DNA from: Uranotaenia lowii
Taxonomy: Eukaryota > Arthropoda > Insecta > Diptera > Culicidae
Reading direction: 5' to 3'
DNA: 64,000 nt
Assembly (NCBI RefSeq): GCF_029784155.1
Contig: NC_073693.1
Location: forward strand, 145,640,843 to 145,704,842
Part shown: piece after piece, positions 61,105 to 64,000 of the stretch
Layout: every line of letters begins with the position of its first letter
Position numbering within the stretch: the stretch's first letter is position 1
The notes under the pieces: generated by a model
Databases searched by the model: none
What the model was told of the DNA's origin: nothing
Seen by the model: the letters and a program-made list of their open reading frames with translations, nothing else
Made by a program: the position numbers and the translations under genes

Positions 61105-62225
61105 TATAGCATTAATTTATTAAACAGTGAACAGTATTCATAAATTATTGGGGGTAAAACCGGCACCTAAAATTGGTTATTAGTTTTCTCAACATAAGCT
61201 AAACCGATTTACATCCAAAAACCGCTCAATGAAAGATATTATTATTCTGTACAACGCAGATAAGTATGGCATTGACCATTTTACCGGTTCCGGAGTTTTT
61301 ACCAGAACAAGTTCCATAAGGCCGGAACAAATATCAATTTCTTCTTTTTCCGGATTTTCCCGGGTTTATTCGGATTCTTAGCTAAATCAAATGAAAAACT
61401 TAAAATTCACATCGAAATTTTTAAGATTTTGTGTTCGATATAAAAAAAATCGAAATAAGCATACATATTTTTAAACGTTTTAATCCTCAAATAAGATAAG
61501 ATAACACTGCTGCTGTGATTCAACGCAAACTTTTAATTTCAAGTGTTTTTTTACGGTTTAGAATAATCCCTGAATTCTGTTCAGATTGATTTTTTTTCTA
61601 AATTTTTCTTAAAATTCTCATGAATTGCCATTTGGATTACGTGTGGTAGAAAGTATTGTTTGCTTTAGGTTAATGATCATCGTCCTTTAAAAAAAACTAT
61701 TGTTAAATATCTTGCTCAAATTCAACATTCATCTTTTTTGATATCAAATAAGCAAGTTGAAATTGCTTGGCACCTGATTCGACATGTTTTGTCCCAGATT
61801 TCACAGGAACCAAATCAATCGGGTGATAAGCACCCGAGAAGCGAAAAATCACCAGAGAGACTCCTTCTTATAAAAGATCTTGTAAAACATCGCCTGGTAA
61901 TATAATGTGGTTGAAAACAATCGACTTAAAAACATGAGGGGCATTAAAATGAAAAAAAAAAACAGAAGGAAATTGAAATAACCGCTTTTTTTTGTTAAAA
62001 ACTCAATAGAACATTCGGCTACTTGCAGAATTCAACAATCACCCGCTAATTGCTTCGGTGGGAAATCTAAAGTTCATAATAAAAATATGCTTATATGCTT
62101 ATTATAGTTATATTTGTGTTGTTTTGTTCTTTCACATGGAAAAGGAATTTTTCATGAATTATCAATAAATCACTCAAACGCATCCAATTTGTAAATTCAA
62201 GCTTGTGAGGAATTATGAGCTACAT
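61105..62225. other. AT-rich DNA with a CCGG-rich repeat fragment
   Basis: Bases 61285-61375 contain ACCGGTTCCGG and TTTCCGGATTTTCCCGGG blocks like those of the GGTTGCC-type elements. Otherwise nothing assigned. Confidence 0.3.
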
Positions 62226-62227
62226 CA

Positions 62228-62430
62228 TGTGGGGTATCTTGGGTCACCTTTTATTTTGGTGTTTTTATAAACTTTCATAACTTTAAATAGATTTAACCTA
62301 TATGTAAAGTTTTCTTACGCCAATTGAAAAGTTATGGAAAATATTCTGTCAATTTTATTCAATGTGATAGACATAGACGAACATAAATCTTATTTAAGGG
62401 AATTTGCCAAAACGTTCGCAAGCCATCCCA
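62228..62430 (-). repeat. partial copy of the 11894-12806 MITE family
   Basis: It contains TGGGGTATCTTGGGTCACC and then 'ttcataact', 'gtaaagttttcttacgcca' and AAAACGTTCGCAAGCCA in the order expected for the family. Only one end is present. Confidence 0.5.
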
Positions 62431-62865
62431 AGCAACCAAAAGTCTCGTAAAAAAGGTTAAACACAGCTTAAACAGCATAATCAATGTGCTGAAGTTCGTT
62501 TTATTCAGCTCAAAGTTTAAGTTCTTATTGAAACTTTGAAGTTCCATTACAGATTTGAACGGCCTTCTGTTCAGCTCACAAGTCATCTTTTGATCAGCAA
62601 AAACAAAAACAAAATATTTTCTCTCCTCTCTTACTTCGGTCACCACCAGCCCATGTGGTGCTGCCGGTTTCTCGGCATCTATCTTAATTCCTGCCATCAC
62701 TTTAATATTTTTTTTTGGTTTATTTAGGATTTTTTTCTACATTCAGGTACATGACATCGTAATTAAAAATAGAAAATTAAGAAATAGTCGCTGTAAATAC
62801 CCGCTATTTATTGTCGGAGTCGTATCTCTTTCAAAGTTATTGACGTCCCTAAATGATTTTTCCTT

Positions 62866-63872
62866 GGAAGAGCTAAGGGCATAACGAGACCCGGGGCATA
62901 ATAAGCACTCCTCTTTCTACAGAAGTACGTATTTTCTAGAATAAATTTTCATCAGGATTTGTTTCGTACTTCTTGTAGTATTAATTTTTAACCAAAAAAA
63001 AAATCTCCTTATCATCTGTACAGAAATATCTAAAAAAAAAATACCAGCTAGGTTCTCAAGTGACGAAAATATAATTATTTTTGTGCACCACGAAACAAGC
63101 TTTTATGACATTAAAATCATCTTGATCTATAATTTTCGCACTGTAACATTATGTACAAATTGTTTCTCAAATTTCACCATCACCATTTTAAAACGCGTTT
63201 TTAATCAAATTTGTTGACTGGGGGTGAGCAGAGCTCTATCAATCGGAGCACGATGAGCGTTTTCTGTCGTATAATCTGCCAGCGAATCCAACTCGATATA
63301 GTCAACTGAATTATAGAGCTACAGCTTGACTGGTTTACATCTGACGATTGGGCCTCTGGTTATATCTCCAACACCTTCCAATGGGGCTTGGGCCTGTTAA
63401 AAAAAATAAAGCTTGCTCTTTACTCTTACACAGATTTTCATAAAAAATGACAGCTTATCGGTGTGAAATTGGAGTGAAGGCTAATGCTTTCTCTGTTTAA
63501 CGCATGAGAAATCGTATACCGGAATAGCGAGCGCGCCCATCGCCTCTAGGCCAAATCGTCAGATGAAACAAGTCAAGTTGTAGCTCTATTATTCAGTTGT
63601 CCTCATCGCTGAATTCGCTGCTAGATTCCCCGGCAGAAAACGCTCATCGTGCCCCGATTAACGTTTCTTATACTGCCCCAGTGGGAGTTCTCATTATGCC
63701 CCTGTAGTGACTGGTTTTAAAATGAATTTTGAAACGCTTGTATCTACTTTTTTAAGTTTCAGCAAATTGGTTGACTATTTTAGTGTCCGAAACAATGATG
63801 TAATTCATGTAGCTGTTTTCTATGGTTAAAAAAGTATTTTCCTTAAGGTGGCCATTATGCCCTTATCTCCCC
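62866..63872 (+). mobile_element. tRNA-foldback element (copy 3, both ends present)
   Basis: The left end GGAAGAGCTAAGGGCAT resembles the inverse of the right end ATGCCCTTATCTCCCC, which is followed by TA. Inner arms 63241-63370 and 63540-63660 pair and contain the GATGAGCGTTTTCTG and TGACGATT blocks. The tRNA-like modules are decayed here: box B is lost on the left and the loop sequence differs from copy 1. The outer flanks match copy 1 in inverse order. Confidence 0.7.
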
Positions 63873-64000
63873 TATATTAAAAAAGTCTACATATGTTGAC
63901 AAATATTTAACAAATTCCGTGTGAAAACATGTCATTCTTTTCAAATTTGCATTATCTGAAGCCAACTTAACTTGTTTTAAATTTGAGTTTTTTTTAACAT

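Noticed and set aside
1..64000. A coherent new multi-gene system
   Set aside because: No set of adjacent intact genes exists in this window; apart from one broken LINE, the structure is repeats and unassigned DNA.

Overview
The window looks like a gene-poor, transposon-saturated stretch of an insect nuclear genome, most likely a dipteran and plausibly a mosquito. It is AT-rich and has no long intact cellular coding sequence, no bacterial-style gene packing, no rRNA and no CRISPR array. The only unmistakable protein family is a broken non-LTR retrotransposon (endonuclease plus reverse transcriptase) at the left edge, read on the minus strand. The host guess rests on the type and density of elements (large foldback MITEs, hAT-, TTAA- and Tc1/mariner-like elements, DINE-like Helitron repeats) and on an 18-base primer-binding site complementary to the insect tRNA-Lys(CUU) 3' end. 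It is inference and was not checked by any search.

Layout. 1-3.6 kb: a 5'-truncated CR1/L2-like LINE next to the tandem-repeat body and 3' end of a Helitron-like element, which carries a young 543-bp foldback. 4.2-6.3 kb: elements with GGTTGCC-type ends, the first flanked by a perfect 10-bp duplication. 6.8-7.6 kb: a decayed Helitron-like 5' region. 9.8-13.8 kb: a retroposon-like insertion flanked by 25-bp direct repeats and ending in a CATA microsatellite, itself hit by two foldbacks. 15.4-16.9 kb: nested foldbacks, one carrying two tRNA-like modules. 19.8 and 24.0-25.3 kb: further foldbacks. 25.6-33.5 kb: two copies of a CAGTGAGCG foldback family, one with a 2.1-kb hAT-like element in its loop and one with a 242-bp TTAA-flanked MITE at its centre. 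35.8-39.0 kb: a second, truncated hAT-like copy invaded by a 1.8-kb TTAA-flanked palindrome. 43.3-47.6 kb: a 4.3-kb nest of three or four elements. 49.1, 52.3, 57.5-60.1, 60.4 and 62.9-63.9 kb: more MITEs and retroposon-like insertions. About 53.5 kb: an LTR-element primer-binding site.

Between these lie islands of more balanced base composition (about 8.4-9.0, 17.4-18.3, 22.7-23.4, 33.8-35.2, 48.5-48.9 and 55.2-57.2 kb) that show no repeat structure I can recognise. They are the best places to look for host regulatory or untranslated sequence. The 34.3-35.1 kb island has an initiator-like TCAGTT and a plausible splice donor, so it could be a 5' UTR exon, but no coding exon can be assigned. 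The elements do not form a pathway together. What the window records is an order of insertion, with several younger elements lying in the loops of older foldbacks.
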